Origin: an uncultured Anaerolineales bacterium
GTDB taxonomy: Bacteria; Chloroflexota; Anaerolineae; Anaerolineales; Villigracilaceae
Direction of reading: 5' to 3'
DNA length: 47,571 nucleotides
Assembly: GCA_937960595.1 (NCBI GenBank)
Contig: CALGPL010000017.1
Span: 1 to 47,571 of the forward strand
Positions 25,061-34,395 of this stretch are shown piece by piece (position 1 is the stretch's first letter; every line of letters starts with the position of its first letter). Below the pieces are notes generated by a model that was not told the origin of the DNA, ran no database searches, and saw only the letters and a list, made by a program, of their open reading frames with translations. The translations under genes were made by a program, and so were the position numbers.

Positions 25061-25777
25061 TCATTTCTTCAGGACGGTCTTCAGCACGGTCTCTTTGGGC
25101 AGCGGCTTGGTGCAGAAGAACCAGTCGTGGCAGGTGACGTCCTTCTCTTTGCCTTCCATGCGGTCCTTGGCCACGCCGCAGGAGCCGGCGGGAGGCACAA
25201 TCACGTCCTCGCCGGGCTGCCAGTCGGCCGGGGTGGCGATGCCGAAGGCGTCGGCGGTCTGCATGGCGATCAGGGCGCGGTAGAGTTCGTCGAAGTTGCG
25301 GCCCAGGCTGAGCGGGTAGTAGATGATGGCGCGGATGACGCCCTTGGGGTCAATGAAGAAGACGGCGCGCACGGCTTTGGTGGAACTCTCGCCGGGCTGA
25401 ATCATGCCGTACTTTTTGGCCACTTCCATGGTGATGTCTTCGATGAGCGGGAACTTGACCTCAACGTTTTTCATGCCCTTGTATTCGATTTTTTCCTGGA
25501 TGGTGCGCAGCCAGGCGATGTGGCTGTAGAGGCCGTCCACCGAGAGGCCGACCAGTTTGCAGTTGGCCTCGGCAAACTTCTCTTCCAGCGTGGCGAAGGT
25601 CATGAACTCGGAGGTGCAGACCGGGGTGAAATCGGCCGGGTGGCTGAAGAGGATAACCCAACTGCCCTTGTAGTCTTCGGGGAAGTTGATCGGGCCTTGG
25701 GTGGTGACGGCCTTGAACGCCGGGGCGGGGTCGCCGATGCGCGGCATGGGGGTGATTTGGGTTTCGGGGGTGTCCAT
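25061..25777 (-). CDS. peroxiredoxin, Prx6-like
   Basis: A 238-residue thiol peroxidase of the AhpC/TSA fold. The peroxidatic Cys is in DFTPVCTSEF. The C-terminal extension contains SCGVAKDR, VTCHDW and FFCTK, extra cysteines that can act as resolving residues, as in archaeal Prx6-type enzymes. It reduces hydrogen peroxide and organic peroxides in the cytoplasm. It follows the PerR-type regulator by 21 nt and has AGGAGA before the ATG. The pair fits a peroxide-stress operon. Confidence 0.94.
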   Translation of the reverse strand: MDTPETQITPMPRIGDPAPAFKAVTTQGPINFPEDYKGSWVILFSHPADFTPVCTSEFMTFATLEEKFAEANCKLVGLSVDGLYSHIAWLRTIQEKIEYKGMKNVEVKFPLIEDITMEVAKKYGMIQPGESSTKAVRAVFFIDPKGVIRAIIYYPLSLGRNFDELYRALIAMQTADAFGIATPADWQPGEDVIVPPAGSCGVAKDRMEGKEKDVTCHDWFFCTKPLPKETVLKTVLKK

Positions 25778-25798
25778 TTGTGTTTCTCCTTTTGGAAC

Positions 25799-26236
25799 TT
25801 ATAGAACTCTGGTTTTTTGACAATCCGGGCAAAGCCCGTAGAACATCAGGCGCGCCCCGAGCAGTTGATAGCCGGAAGCGCGGCTGATTTCGCCGTCCAA
25901 CGCCTCGATTTGCGGCGCGGGGAGGTCCATGATTCGGTGGCAGGAAATGCAGGCCAGGTTGATGTGCGGGGAGGTGTCGGCGTCGTAGTGGACGTTGTCG
26001 TCGCCGCAATCGCCCAGGGCGTTGACCTGACCCAGTTCGACCAGCGCCTTGAGGGTGTTATAGACCGTCATCGCCGAGAGGGAGGGATATTCCGGCCGCA
26101 GGTGTTCGTAAATCATGGCGGCGGTGGGGTGCTCGCGGCTCTCGGCCAGGAAACGGCAAATCGCCAGTCGCTGCGGCGTCAGGCGCAGGCCGGCTTGTTT
26201 CAGGGCGGAGGTCAGAGAAGCGTAAGAAGAAGACAT
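25799..26236 (-). CDS. perR: Fur family regulator, PerR-like
   Basis: A 145-residue metal-dependent repressor. The winged helix includes LRLTPQRLAICRFLAES and MTVYNTLKALVELG. The C-terminal part has HINLACISCHRI and YGLCPDCQ, the CxxC pairs that hold structural zinc, and HYDADTSPH, matching the regulatory metal ligands. PerR senses peroxide by oxidation of a metal-bound His. It precedes a peroxiredoxin gene, and an AT-rich palindrome of PerR-box form lies upstream, so it probably represses its own operon. A Fur or Zur role is possible but less likely. Confidence 0.88.
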   Translation of the reverse strand: MSSSYASLTSALKQAGLRLTPQRLAICRFLAESREHPTAAMIYEHLRPEYPSLSAMTVYNTLKALVELGQVNALGDCGDDNVHYDADTSPHINLACISCHRIMDLPAPQIEALDGEISRASGYQLLGARLMFYGLCPDCQKTRVL

Positions 26237-26259
26237 AGTTTATAACAGTTATTTATTTA

Positions 26260-26274
26260 TATTTATTATAAATA
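26260..26274. promoter_or_regulatory. candidate PerR/Fur box
   Basis: TATTTAT-T-ATAAATA is a perfect 7-1-7 palindrome, the form used by PerR and Fur. It lies 24 nt upstream of the perR start within a very AT-rich stretch that must hold the promoter. Confidence 0.65.
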
Positions 26275-26342
26275 AGATTGCTTGCTTTGTCAAGCCTGTC
26301 TTTTCGCGGACAAGTTGAGTAAAATCCTTGTCAGGAGAAGCC

Positions 26343-27029
<687 letters not shown>

Positions 27030-27094
27030 AGAGCCGCCGAGCGGCAGGGGGGCAGAGGGCGGGTTGGGGGCGTAAAAACGGGCAAAAATAGGCC

Positions 27095-27123
27095 TTGACA
27101 CAGAACGTATGTTCGTGTATTAT
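27095..27123 (+). promoter_or_regulatory. lexA promoter with SOS box
   Basis: TTGACA (27095-27100) and TATTAT (27118-27123) are 17 nt apart. Between them GAACGTATGTTC (27103-27114) fits the Gram-positive LexA site GAAC-N4-GTTC. The box fills the spacer, so LexA would block its own promoter. Confidence 0.88.
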
Positions 27124-27166
27124 GTATTTAGCACAAATGAGCGAATTCGCTCAGAAAGGAGTGCCT

Positions 27167-27838
27167 ATGATGGTCCGCACCCGCAAGGGCCTGACCGAAC
27201 GCCACCAGAGAATCCTGGACTATCTCAACGAGTGCGTACGAGAACAGGGCTACCCGCCCTCGATTCGTGAGATTGGGAAGGCGACCGGTATTTCCTCCAC
27301 TTCTGTGGTCACCTACTATCTCAAGCAACTGACCGAAATGGGGCTGATCGAACGCGACGCCAAGTATTCGCGCGCCTTGCGGCTGCCGAATGCCGGGCCA
27401 GAGGTGACTCGAGTTCCCATCGTGGGCGTGATCGCGGCGGGCGAACCGATTCTGGTCCCCGACGCCGGGGTCACTTATATCGGCGATGAAATGGACGCGG
27501 TGGATGTTGCCCGCAGCATCCTGCCTGGCCGGGAAAAGGAAGAGCGGCTGTACGCCCTGAAAGTGAAAGGCGATTCCATGATCGATGCCATGATCAACGA
27601 CGGCGACATCGTCATCATGAAGCCGGCCGTCCAGGCCAACAACGGTGAGATGGTTGCCATCTGGCTGCCCGACCGCGAGGAAACGACTCTCAAATATTTC
27701 TTCAAGGAGGGCGAACACTATCGCCTGCAGCCCGCCAATCCGACCATGAAGCCGATCATCATCAGCAAGGACGAGCCGCTGGAAATTAAGGGCAAGGTGG
27801 TCATGGTCATCCGCCAGATCGAGCGGGCATCCCTCTAG
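27167..27838 (+). CDS. lexA: LexA repressor
   Basis: A 223-residue SOS repressor. The N-terminal winged helix contains QGYPPSIREIGKATGISST. The hinge has the self-cleavage site in VGVIAAGEPI, the catalytic Ser in VKGDSMIDAMI and the catalytic Lys in TTLKYFF. RecA filaments trigger cleavage and induce repair genes. The start at 27167 (ATGATG) follows AAAGGAG. The promoter carries a Gram-positive-type SOS box, evidence for autoregulation and for a DinR-like recognition mode. Confidence 0.96.
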   Translation: MMVRTRKGLTERHQRILDYLNECVREQGYPPSIREIGKATGISSTSVVTYYLKQLTEMGLIERDAKYSRALRLPNAGPEVTRVPIVGVIAAGEPILVPDAGVTYIGDEMDAVDVARSILPGREKEERLYALKVKGDSMIDAMINDGDIVIMKPAVQANNGEMVAIWLPDREETTLKYFFKEGEHYRLQPANPTMKPIIISKDEPLEIKGKVVMVIRQIERASL

Positions 27839-27855
27839 GGAATGCTTTTCTCCGG

Positions 27856-27883
27856 CTCCCGGCTTCTGGCCGGGAGTTTTTTT
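27856..27883 (+). terminator. intrinsic terminator of lexA
   Basis: CTCCCGGC (27856-27863) and GCCGGGAG (27869-27876) with a 5-nt loop are followed by seven T. Confidence 0.93.
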
Positions 27884-28027
27884 GTGCTACTTCAGGTATT
27901 GTGAGAGAGCGGCATCCGGCGTAAAATTGGAATACCAGCCTGGCGCTGGCAAAGGAACAAGATGGAATGAACCGAGACGAGAGCGATTCTTCCGAGTCTG
28001 CACAACGTAGAGGAACATTGCATTGCA

Positions 28028-28076
28028 GATATCACGTCGCCGGGGAGGTGAAGCGGCCTCCCGGCTGACGATCTCG
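28028..28076 (+). promoter_or_regulatory. structured leader before corA
   Basis: A GC-rich hairpin (GCCGGGGAGG paired with CCTCCCGGC) lies just upstream of the corA ribosome site. I do not see the M-box riboswitch consensus. It could modulate corA expression, but the evidence is the fold only. Confidence 0.3.
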
Positions 28077-28092
28077 CGCCGAGGAGGCCGTT

Positions 28093-29022
28093 ATGCTGGC
28101 AATCTACAAGAATACCGAGCAGGGGCTGCAGCGTTTCGAGAATGTGGTCAATGGGGGCTGGATTCATGTCATCGATCCGACGCCGGATGAAATTGCTCAA
28201 CTGGAAGAATGGGGGATCGAGGCGGATTTGATCAATTATTCTCTCGATCAAGATGAAATGGCTCACATGGAACGGGAGGAAGATTACGTCTTCATCCTCC
28301 TGCGCATTCCTTACTTTCAGGGGTCTGGCACCGACATCCCCCACATTACCGTGCCGCTTGGCATCATCCTGACCGACCGTTTCGTGGTGACCATTTGCCG
28401 CTACGAGAACGATGTCACTCGCGCCCTGTGCAACGGCAAGTATCGCGGCCTGAAGACGGCCAAGCGTTATCGTTTTGCGTTGTACGTGTTTCTGGAAACG
28501 GCGCTTCGCTATTTGAGTTATCTGCGCGAGATCAATCGAATCACCGAAGCGCTCGAAGACCAGTTACAACTGTCGACGCGCAACCGCGAGGTGCTGGAAT
28601 TGCTCAAGGTGCAGAAGAGCCTGGTGTATTTCACCACCGGCCTGCGCTCGAATCAGGTGCTGATGGAGCGCTTGCAACGGGTGCGGATGTTCAATCAATT
28701 CGAGGAGGATCAGGAACTGCTGGAGGATGTCATCACCGAGAATCAGCAGGCCATCGAGATGACGAATATCCAGACCAACATCCTCAACGGCCTGATGGAT
28801 GCCTTTGCCTCGATCATCTCGAACAATCTCAACACCATCATGAAAGCCCTGGCGGCGCTGACCATCATCATCAATGTTCCGACGATTGTGGCCTCTTTCT
28901 ACGGGATGAATGTGGAATTACCGGCCCAGGAACATCCCCAGGCATTTCTGATCGTTCTGGGCGTTTCGATGGTGTTGATGATCGTTGCGGTGTTCGTCTT
29001 CATCAAACAAAATTGGTTTTAG
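28093..29022 (+). CDS. corA: CorA family magnesium/divalent cation transporter
   Basis: A 309-residue channel protein. A long cytoplasmic alpha/beta and helical N-terminal part is followed by two transmembrane helices; the first ends in YGMNVELP, the GMN pore signature. It would carry Mg2+, Co2+ or Ni2+ inward as a pentamer. GAGGAGG precedes the ATG. The gene stands alone after the lexA terminator and converges with the coiled-coil gene at 29076. Confidence 0.94.
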   Translation: MLAIYKNTEQGLQRFENVVNGGWIHVIDPTPDEIAQLEEWGIEADLINYSLDQDEMAHMEREEDYVFILLRIPYFQGSGTDIPHITVPLGIILTDRFVVTICRYENDVTRALCNGKYRGLKTAKRYRFALYVFLETALRYLSYLREINRITEALEDQLQLSTRNREVLELLKVQKSLVYFTTGLRSNQVLMERLQRVRMFNQFEEDQELLEDVITENQQAIEMTNIQTNILNGLMDAFASIISNNLNTIMKALAALTIIINVPTIVASFYGMNVELPAQEHPQAFLIVLGVSMVLMIVAVFVFIKQNWF

Positions 29023-29029
29023 ACGAATC

Positions 29030-29059
29030 AAAAGGCCCATCCCGGGCCGGGAATGGGCC
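29030..29059 (-). terminator. terminator between convergent genes
   Basis: GGCCCATCCCG (29034-29044) pairs with CGGGAATGGGCC (29048-29059) with one bulge. On the minus strand TTTT follows the stem, so it mainly ends the coaD-side transcript, and it may also slow corA transcription. Confidence 0.7.
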
Positions 29060-29075
29060 TAAAAAAAAGTCGAGG

Positions 29076-29561
29076 TCATTCGATTTTCGAGGATTCAGCC
29101 GGCGAGGGGATGGACGGCTGTTTTTCTTCGAGTACCCGCATGCCGTTTCGGACCTGAACCAGGAGCCGCTCGAGTTGGTCGGCCAGGCTGGCCAGGGCGT
29201 CCAGGGCGTATTGATCGGCGCCGTTCTTGATGTTTTCGGCGTCCATGCGCGCCTGATCGATGATCTGGCTGGCGCGGCGCTGGGCTTCCTGGGCGATCTG
29301 GTCCTTGCTGATCAGTTGCTCGGCTTTCTCTCGCGCCAGTTGCAGGGTCCGGTTGGCTTCTTCCTGGGCCTGGGCCATCACCCGGTCTCGCTGAGCCGAG
29401 ATCTGCTGGGCTTTCTTGATCTCCTCGGGGATGGAGATGCGCATCTGGTCGATGATGTCGAGGAATTTGTCCTCATCGACGATGACGTTGTGAGTCAGCG
29501 GAATCGGGCGGCTTTCGTTGAATAATTCTTCCAGGCGGTCAACCAGATGAAGGATGTCCAT
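29076..29561 (-). CDS. coiled-coil protein, DivIVA/ATP-synthase-b-like
   Basis: A 161-residue protein, mostly one long coiled coil (about residues 45-135) rich in Glu, Gln, Ala and Arg, with no membrane segment. The N-terminus ILHLVDRLEELFNES and the VDEDKFLDIIDQMR segment recall the start of DivIVA-like cell-division or wall-growth proteins. The function is not known. It follows coaD in the same direction by 23 nt. It may help place growth or division machinery, as DivIVA does, but this is an inference from the fold. Confidence 0.7.
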   Translation of the reverse strand: MDILHLVDRLEELFNESRPIPLTHNVIVDEDKFLDIIDQMRISIPEEIKKAQQISAQRDRVMAQAQEEANRTLQLAREKAEQLISKDQIAQEAQRRASQIIDQARMDAENIKNGADQYALDALASLADQLERLLVQVRNGMRVLEEKQPSIPSPAESSKIE

Positions 29562-29584
29562 GGTTCCTCCGCGGAGGGGCGCTC

Positions 29585-30103
29585 CTATATTTTAATCCCG
29601 AATGGCTTTAATTGCTGGTCGCCGATATCCTTCAATTTCTCCCGCAAAGCGGCGTTGACGTGGGCCGGCACCATGCTGGAGACATCCCCGCCGAGCGAGG
29701 CGATCTCGCGCACGGTGCTGGCCGAGAGGAAGGTATGTTCTTCGTTGGTGATGAAGATGACGATTTCGACATCGGGGGCCAGGCGATGATTGGCCAGCGC
29801 CATGCGAAACTCGAATTCGAAGTCGGAGAAGACGCGCAGGCCGCGCACGATGACCTGGGCGCCGACCTGACGGCAGAAGTCGACGGTCAGGCCGCTGTAG
29901 CCCATGACCTGGATCTTAGGCTGGTCCCGCAGGGCTTCGGTGACCAGGTCAATGCGCTCTTCGGGCGAGAACAGCAGACTCTTGAGCGGGCGGTCGTAGA
30001 CGGCAATGACCAGTTCGTCGAAGAGGCGGGCGGCGCGGCGGGCAATGTCAATGTGCCCGTAATGGATGGGGTCGAATGTGCCAGGGAAGACGGCTTTCAC
30101 CAT
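29585..30103 (-). CDS. coaD: phosphopantetheine adenylyltransferase
   Basis: A 172-residue nucleotidyltransferase for the fourth step of coenzyme A synthesis. AVFPGTFDPIHYGHIDI is the ATP-binding (T/H)xGH region and FLSASTVREIA the second signature. YSGLTVDFCRQVGAQVIVRGLR is split by a turn as in other PPATs (positions about 68-90). Length is usual. AAGGAC precedes the ATG. It follows recG by 46 nt. Confidence 0.96.
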   Translation of the reverse strand: MVKAVFPGTFDPIHYGHIDIARRAARLFDELVIAVYDRPLKSLLFSPEERIDLVTEALRDQPKIQVMGYSGLTVDFCRQVGAQVIVRGLRVFSDFEFEFRMALANHRLAPDVEIVIFITNEEHTFLSASTVREIASLGGDVSSMVPAHVNAALREKLKDIGDQQLKPFGIKI

Positions 30104-30149
30104 AATTGTCCTTTTTGTCGTTGCGGGCCGGAATGTTCGCTTTGCGGTT

Positions 30150-32609
30150 TCAACTCACGTCTCCTTTGCCGCCGCGCCAGAAGCGCTCGAGGGCCTCGGC
30201 CAGGAGGGCGACCTCGGCGGCCTGCAAGTCGGGGTCGCGCTCGAAGAGCGCCTGGGCATGATGGCGGGCTTTCTCGATGAGGGCCACGTCGCTCAGGCTG
30301 GCCATCTTCAGGCTGGAGGCAAAACCGGCCTGACGGGTGCCGAGGAACTCGCCCGGGCCGCGCTGCTGCAGGTCGCGTTCGGCCAGCACGAAGCCGTCGT
30401 TGGTCTCGACCATGGCGGCCAGGCGCTCGTTCTCGGCGGCGTCTTCGCTCTCCGGAATGAGCAGACAGTAGGAGGGGGCTTCGCCGCGCCCGACCCGACC
30501 GCGCAACTGATGCAACTGGGCCAGGCCGAAGCGGTTGGCGCCCTCGACCAGCATGACGGTCGCGTTCGGCACGTCCACGCCCACCTCGACCACGGTCGTG
30601 GCGACCAGGATATCGTACTGGCGGTCTCGGAAAGCCAGCATGACGGCCTCTTTCTCGTCGGGGCGCAGACGCCCGTGCAGCAGACCCAGCCGCAGGTCGG
30701 GGAAGACTTCTTTTTGCAGGCGCTCGTGTTCTTGGGCGGCAGCCGGCAGGTCGGAGGTCTCGCTCTCGTCGATCAGCGGATAGACGATGAAGGCCTGATG
30801 ACCGTCGCGGATCTGGGAGCGCAAGAGGGTGTAGGCCCGCTCGCGTTCGCGCGGCATCAGCACGTAGGTGGCAATCGGCTGGCGGCCGGCCGGCATCTCG
30901 TCCATCACCGAGAGGTCGAGGTCGCCGTAGAGGGTCAGGGCCAGCGAGCGCGGGATGGGGGTGGCGGTCATCACCAGCAGGTGGGGGTTGGTGCCTTTCG
31001 AGCGCAGCGCGGCCCGCTGTTCGACGCCGAAGCGGTGCTGTTCGTCAATGACGATGAATTGCAAATCGGAAAAGGTGACCGGGTCTTCGAGCAGGGCGTG
31101 CGTGCCGATGACGATCTTGACGGCCCCCGAGGCCAGCCCGGCGCGAATCGCCTCTTTCTCCGCCTCGGGCGTGTCGCCGATCAAGAGGCGGATTTCGGCC
31201 TCCTGGAGCGGACCGCCCTCGCCGGCCAGGACGGCGCGGAAGGTGCGATCGTGCTGTTCGGCCAGGATGCTCGTCGGGGCCATGATGGCAGCCTGGGCGC
31301 CGCCGGCGTTGACGATGGCCGCGGCCAGGGCGGCGACGACGGTCTTGCCCGAACCGACATCGCCCTGCAAGAGGCGGTTCATGGGTTTGCCCGAACGCAG
31401 ATCGGCGCGGATCTCGGCCAGGGCGCGCTGCTGGGCGTTGGTCAGCCTGTAGGGCAGGGCGGCCTGGCGCGCCGCCAGCCAGTCGTCATCGACTTCGAAG
31501 ACGCGCCCGGCGGCGGCCTGCCAGTGGCGCCGCTGGCGCAGAACGCCCATCTGCAGGTAGAAGAGTTCGTCGAAGGCCAGGCGCTGACGGGCGGCGTGCA
31601 GTTTCTCCTGCGAGTCGGGGAAGTGAACTTGCAGGAGCGCCGTGCCGAGATCGGGCAGGCCGGTCTCTTTGAGGATGGCGCCCGGCAGGGGGTCGGTCAG
31701 TTTCGGCGCCCAGTAGGTCACGACCTGATTCATCAGTTTGCGCAGCCATTTCTGGGTGACGTTTTGGGTCAGCGGGTAGACCGGGACGATGCGGTTGGTG
31801 TGCAGGTTTTCCACCTCGACCGGCTCCCAGTCGGGGTTGTTCATCACCAGGCGGCCCAGGTACTGCTCGACTTTGCCGGAGACCGAAATGGCCTCGCCGA
31901 CCTTGAGGCGGTTGGCCAGCCAGGGCTGGTTGAACCACGTCAGACGCAGGCCGCCGGTGCCGTCGTTGATGACGGCCTCGGTCAGGGTGGCTTTGCCGCC
32001 GCGGATCTTGCGCGTCTCGGTCATCATGACCGTGCCGATGACGGTCACCTGCTGGCCGTAGAAGAGTTCGCGAATCGGCTTCAATTGACTGTAATCGTCG
32101 TAGCGGCGCGGGAAATAGTAGAGCATGTCGCCGAGGGTGGTCATGCCCAGGCGGGCGAGCATGGCAGCGTGGCGCGGCCCGACGCCCGAGAGGACGGTCA
32201 GCGAGGCGTTCAGGGCGATGGGCGTCTTGCTGGTCACGCCGCCGGGACGCCCGGCGGGAGGCTGCCGAGGCGGGGCGGCGGGCGCTTTACGGGCCGGGGC
32301 GACCGGTCGGGCCGGCGCATTCGGACGGGGCCGGCGCGCCGGCGGGGCGGCGGCCTCGGGCGACTTTTCCTGAATCTGTTTCCAGAGGGTTTTCAGGGCG
32401 GCGGCGCGTTCCTCGGCCGTCTGGCCGGCGTAGGCCCGCAGGGTGTCGTTCACCGCCTGGAGGATGGCCTCGTCCAGGCCTTCGTTGCGGGCCTCGCCGA
32501 CCCAGAAGTCGAGCACCCTGGCCAGCCCGCCGATGACGGCGGTATCGGCGTAGCCGTTTTCGTGTTCGAGGCGGAAGAATTTGCGAAGTTTTTCCAGGGA
32601 GGCTTGCAT
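30150..32609 (-). CDS. recG: ATP-dependent DNA helicase RecG
   Basis: An 819-residue helicase that remodels stalled replication forks. It has a 150-residue N-terminal extension with a Pro/Ala/Arg-rich linker (about residues 85-130), then the wedge OB domain and the two RecA-like domains: LLQGDVGSGKTVVAALA (Walker A), VIDEQHRFGVEQ (DExH), TATPIPRSLAL and QLHQLRGRVGRGE. The extension makes it longer than the classic 690-residue enzyme. Its promoter leaves only 6 nt before the ATG, so it seems to be transcribed on its own as a leaderless mRNA, besides the upstream operon. Confidence 0.96.
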   Translation of the reverse strand: MQASLEKLRKFFRLEHENGYADTAVIGGLARVLDFWVGEARNEGLDEAILQAVNDTLRAYAGQTAEERAAALKTLWKQIQEKSPEAAAPPARRPRPNAPARPVAPARKAPAAPPRQPPAGRPGGVTSKTPIALNASLTVLSGVGPRHAAMLARLGMTTLGDMLYYFPRRYDDYSQLKPIRELFYGQQVTVIGTVMMTETRKIRGGKATLTEAVINDGTGGLRLTWFNQPWLANRLKVGEAISVSGKVEQYLGRLVMNNPDWEPVEVENLHTNRIVPVYPLTQNVTQKWLRKLMNQVVTYWAPKLTDPLPGAILKETGLPDLGTALLQVHFPDSQEKLHAARQRLAFDELFYLQMGVLRQRRHWQAAAGRVFEVDDDWLAARQAALPYRLTNAQQRALAEIRADLRSGKPMNRLLQGDVGSGKTVVAALAAAIVNAGGAQAAIMAPTSILAEQHDRTFRAVLAGEGGPLQEAEIRLLIGDTPEAEKEAIRAGLASGAVKIVIGTHALLEDPVTFSDLQFIVIDEQHRFGVEQRAALRSKGTNPHLLVMTATPIPRSLALTLYGDLDLSVMDEMPAGRQPIATYVLMPRERERAYTLLRSQIRDGHQAFIVYPLIDESETSDLPAAAQEHERLQKEVFPDLRLGLLHGRLRPDEKEAVMLAFRDRQYDILVATTVVEVGVDVPNATVMLVEGANRFGLAQLHQLRGRVGRGEAPSYCLLIPESEDAAENERLAAMVETNDGFVLAERDLQQRGPGEFLGTRQAGFASSLKMASLSDVALIEKARHHAQALFERDPDLQAAEVALLAEALERFWRGGKGDVS

Positions 32610-32615
32610 GGGATT

Positions 32616-32621
32616 ATTTTA
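32616..32621 (-). promoter_or_regulatory. -10 box of recG, leaderless
   Basis: On the minus strand TAAAAT is followed by exactly 6 nt and the recG ATG (32609). No Shine-Dalgarno site is present. Confidence 0.6.
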
Positions 32622-32690
32622 CCAGATGGAAACAGCAGACGCGGCCTGCTTTGGCCGCGCCGCCTGAGGGGGATGCCGCGTGGCGGCGGA

Positions 32691-33530
32691 TCATCGGATC
32701 TCGACCGGGACGGCGGCGAATCCCAGCCCGTTCGGGCCGACGTGCGTCCCGATCGCGGAGGTGACGTTGACGATCGGGATGGGCGTGACGACCCGCTGCT
32801 TGACTTCTTCGAGCAGACGGCGGGCAGCCGCCTCAGCGTTGGTGTGCAGGATGGCCAGACGTTCCAGCGGCCCCCAGGAATCGAGCGTCTCGATCAGTCG
32901 TTCGATGCCCTGCAGGCGGGTGCGGGCCTGTCCGAGGCGGTGGACGATGCCGTGGCGCAATTCGATCAGCGGCTGCAGATGGAGCAGGCTGCCGATCACC
33001 GCTCTGGCCCACGAGACGCGCCCGCTGCGGCGGACGTATTCGATCGTATTGAGCAGCGCTACCACCCGCACCCGCTGGCGCACGCTTTCGACGATGCCCA
33101 GCACTTTTTCCAGGATCGCGCCGCGGGCGATGGCCTCGGCCGCTGCCAGCACCTGGAAGCCGAGGCCCAGGCTCAACTGGCCCGAGTCGAGCACCTGGAC
33201 GCGGCCGTCGAATTCCTGGGCGGCCAGGCGGGCGGCGTTGAAGATTCCGCTCAGGTTGTGGGGAGGATGGATGGACAACACCTGTTCGGCGCCGCTCTTC
33301 AGCAGTTTTTCGTAACGCTGCTGGAAGGCGCCCACCGAAGGCGCCGAGGTGGTCGGCAGCGGGTTCAGTTTGGGCAGCCACTCGTAGAATTGCTCGCGGG
33401 TAATCTCCACCCCGTCGGCGTAACTCTTGCCGCCGATGTTGATCAGATTCGGCACGACCTCGATGCCGTACTGTTGGCGCAATTCTGTCGGGATGTCGGC
33501 AGTGCTGTCGGTGACCAGACCGATGTTCAT
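32691..33530 (-). CDS. DegV family protein, FakB-like fatty-acid-binding subunit 1
   Basis: A 279-residue DegV-fold protein. VTDSTADIP is the N-terminal signature, TTSAPSVGAFQQRYEKLL and SIHPPHNLSGIFNAARLAA hold the fatty-acid head-group site, and LNTIEYVRRSGRVSW is a further conserved segment. FakB proteins present bound fatty acids to FakA for phosphorylation. The start at 33530 overlaps the stop of the other DegV gene (ATGA), so translation is coupled. The longer ORF runs into that gene. Confidence 0.88.
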   Translation of the reverse strand: MNIGLVTDSTADIPTELRQQYGIEVVPNLINIGGKSYADGVEITREQFYEWLPKLNPLPTTSAPSVGAFQQRYEKLLKSGAEQVLSIHPPHNLSGIFNAARLAAQEFDGRVQVLDSGQLSLGLGFQVLAAAEAIARGAILEKVLGIVESVRQRVRVVALLNTIEYVRRSGRVSWARAVIGSLLHLQPLIELRHGIVHRLGQARTRLQGIERLIETLDSWGPLERLAILHTNAEAAARRLLEEVKQRVVTPIPIVNVTSAIGTHVGPNGLGFAAVPVEIR

Positions 33531-34345
33531 GGGAGCCTCTCGAAGGGTTTTTCGACCACCACCAGGCCAATGCTTTGCGGGCCGAGCAGGGCCGCCAGGT
33601 GGGCATTCATGTTGTGCTCGCTGAAGAGCGTCTCGGGGAAACATTCCTGGACGTATTCGCGCAGGGGACGGGTACGCAGGGTGTCGTGGTTTACGCCGCG
33701 CATCAGGGCAATGTGATAGGGGTGCTCGAATTCGTTGATGAATTCCTGAAACGACTCGAACAGATGCCGCTGGGTGCGCACCTTCTGCATGGGCATCAGA
33801 CGGCCGTCTTCGAGTGAAAAGATCGGCAGGAGGCCGAGCATTTCGCCGACTGTCGCCTGAGCCGGGGTCAGGTGGCCCGCCTCGGCCAGGTAGATCAATT
33901 CGGGAATGCAGATGAGCATGTAGAGATGCGGGATGGCCGAGCGCACCCGCATTTCGACCTGTCTCAGCGTCGCGCCGGCCGCGGCGGCTTCGGCCGCTGC
34001 CTGGGCCAGAATCCCCAATCCGGCCGCGGTGGTGTGCGAATCGATGACCTCGATCTCCGCGTACTTGCTGCAGCGGCTGGCCGCCTGACGGGCATGGTCG
34101 GCCGCGGCGCTCAACGAGGCTGCCAGGGTGATGACCAGGATGGCGTCGTATTCGCGCCCCAGTTCGTCGAAAAAGCGGGCAAAATCATGGACGCCTGGGG
34201 GGATGAGCGTGTGCGGGAGCCGCCCCTCCTGCCCCTGGGAGGCGGCCTGCAAGCGGAACGGCACCAGGTAAATACGGTCGCGGCCAGGGAAATCGGGCCG
34301 GGTGAACTGGGCGGTGCTGTCGGTGAGAATGCAAATGCGGGCCAT
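33527..34345 (-). CDS. DegV family protein, FakB-like fatty-acid-binding subunit 2
   Basis: A 272-residue DegV-fold protein with CILTDSTAQF at the N-terminus. Later come VIDSHTTAAGLGILAQAA and PELIYLAEAGHLTPAQA, equivalents of the conserved DegV regions. It is clearly diverged from the neighbour DegV protein: the loop usually reading S-x-x-L-S-G-T is ITLAASLSAAAD here. Two FakB proteins with different acyl preference are common. The start at 34345 lies 50 nt after the FakA stop. Confidence 0.85.
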   Translation of the reverse strand: MARICILTDSTAQFTRPDFPGRDRIYLVPFRLQAASQGQEGRLPHTLIPPGVHDFARFFDELGREYDAILVITLAASLSAAADHARQAASRCSKYAEIEVIDSHTTAAGLGILAQAAAEAAAAGATLRQVEMRVRSAIPHLYMLICIPELIYLAEAGHLTPAQATVGEMLGLLPIFSLEDGRLMPMQKVRTQRHLFESFQEFINEFEHPYHIALMRGVNHDTLRTRPLREYVQECFPETLFSEHNMNAHLAALLGPQSIGLVVVEKPFERLP

Positions 34346-34395
34346 GCGATCCGTTTTCTGGGTAGACAAGGCCGCCGGGAAGGCGGCCAGGAGTC

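Noticed and set aside
27960-28090. An M-box magnesium riboswitch before corA
   Set aside because: The conserved M-box core sequences are not found; only a generic hairpin is seen.
28395-29525. A 376-codon plus-strand frame overlapping corA and the coiled-coil gene
   Set aside because: It runs across the ends of two convergent genes with good family matches and through their terminator.
30066-33716. A 1216-codon open frame on the plus strand
   Set aside because: It lies opposite recG and the DegV gene, which have clear motifs. Its composition is Gly/Ala/Val/Gln/Asp-rich, as expected for an antisense shadow in high-GC DNA.
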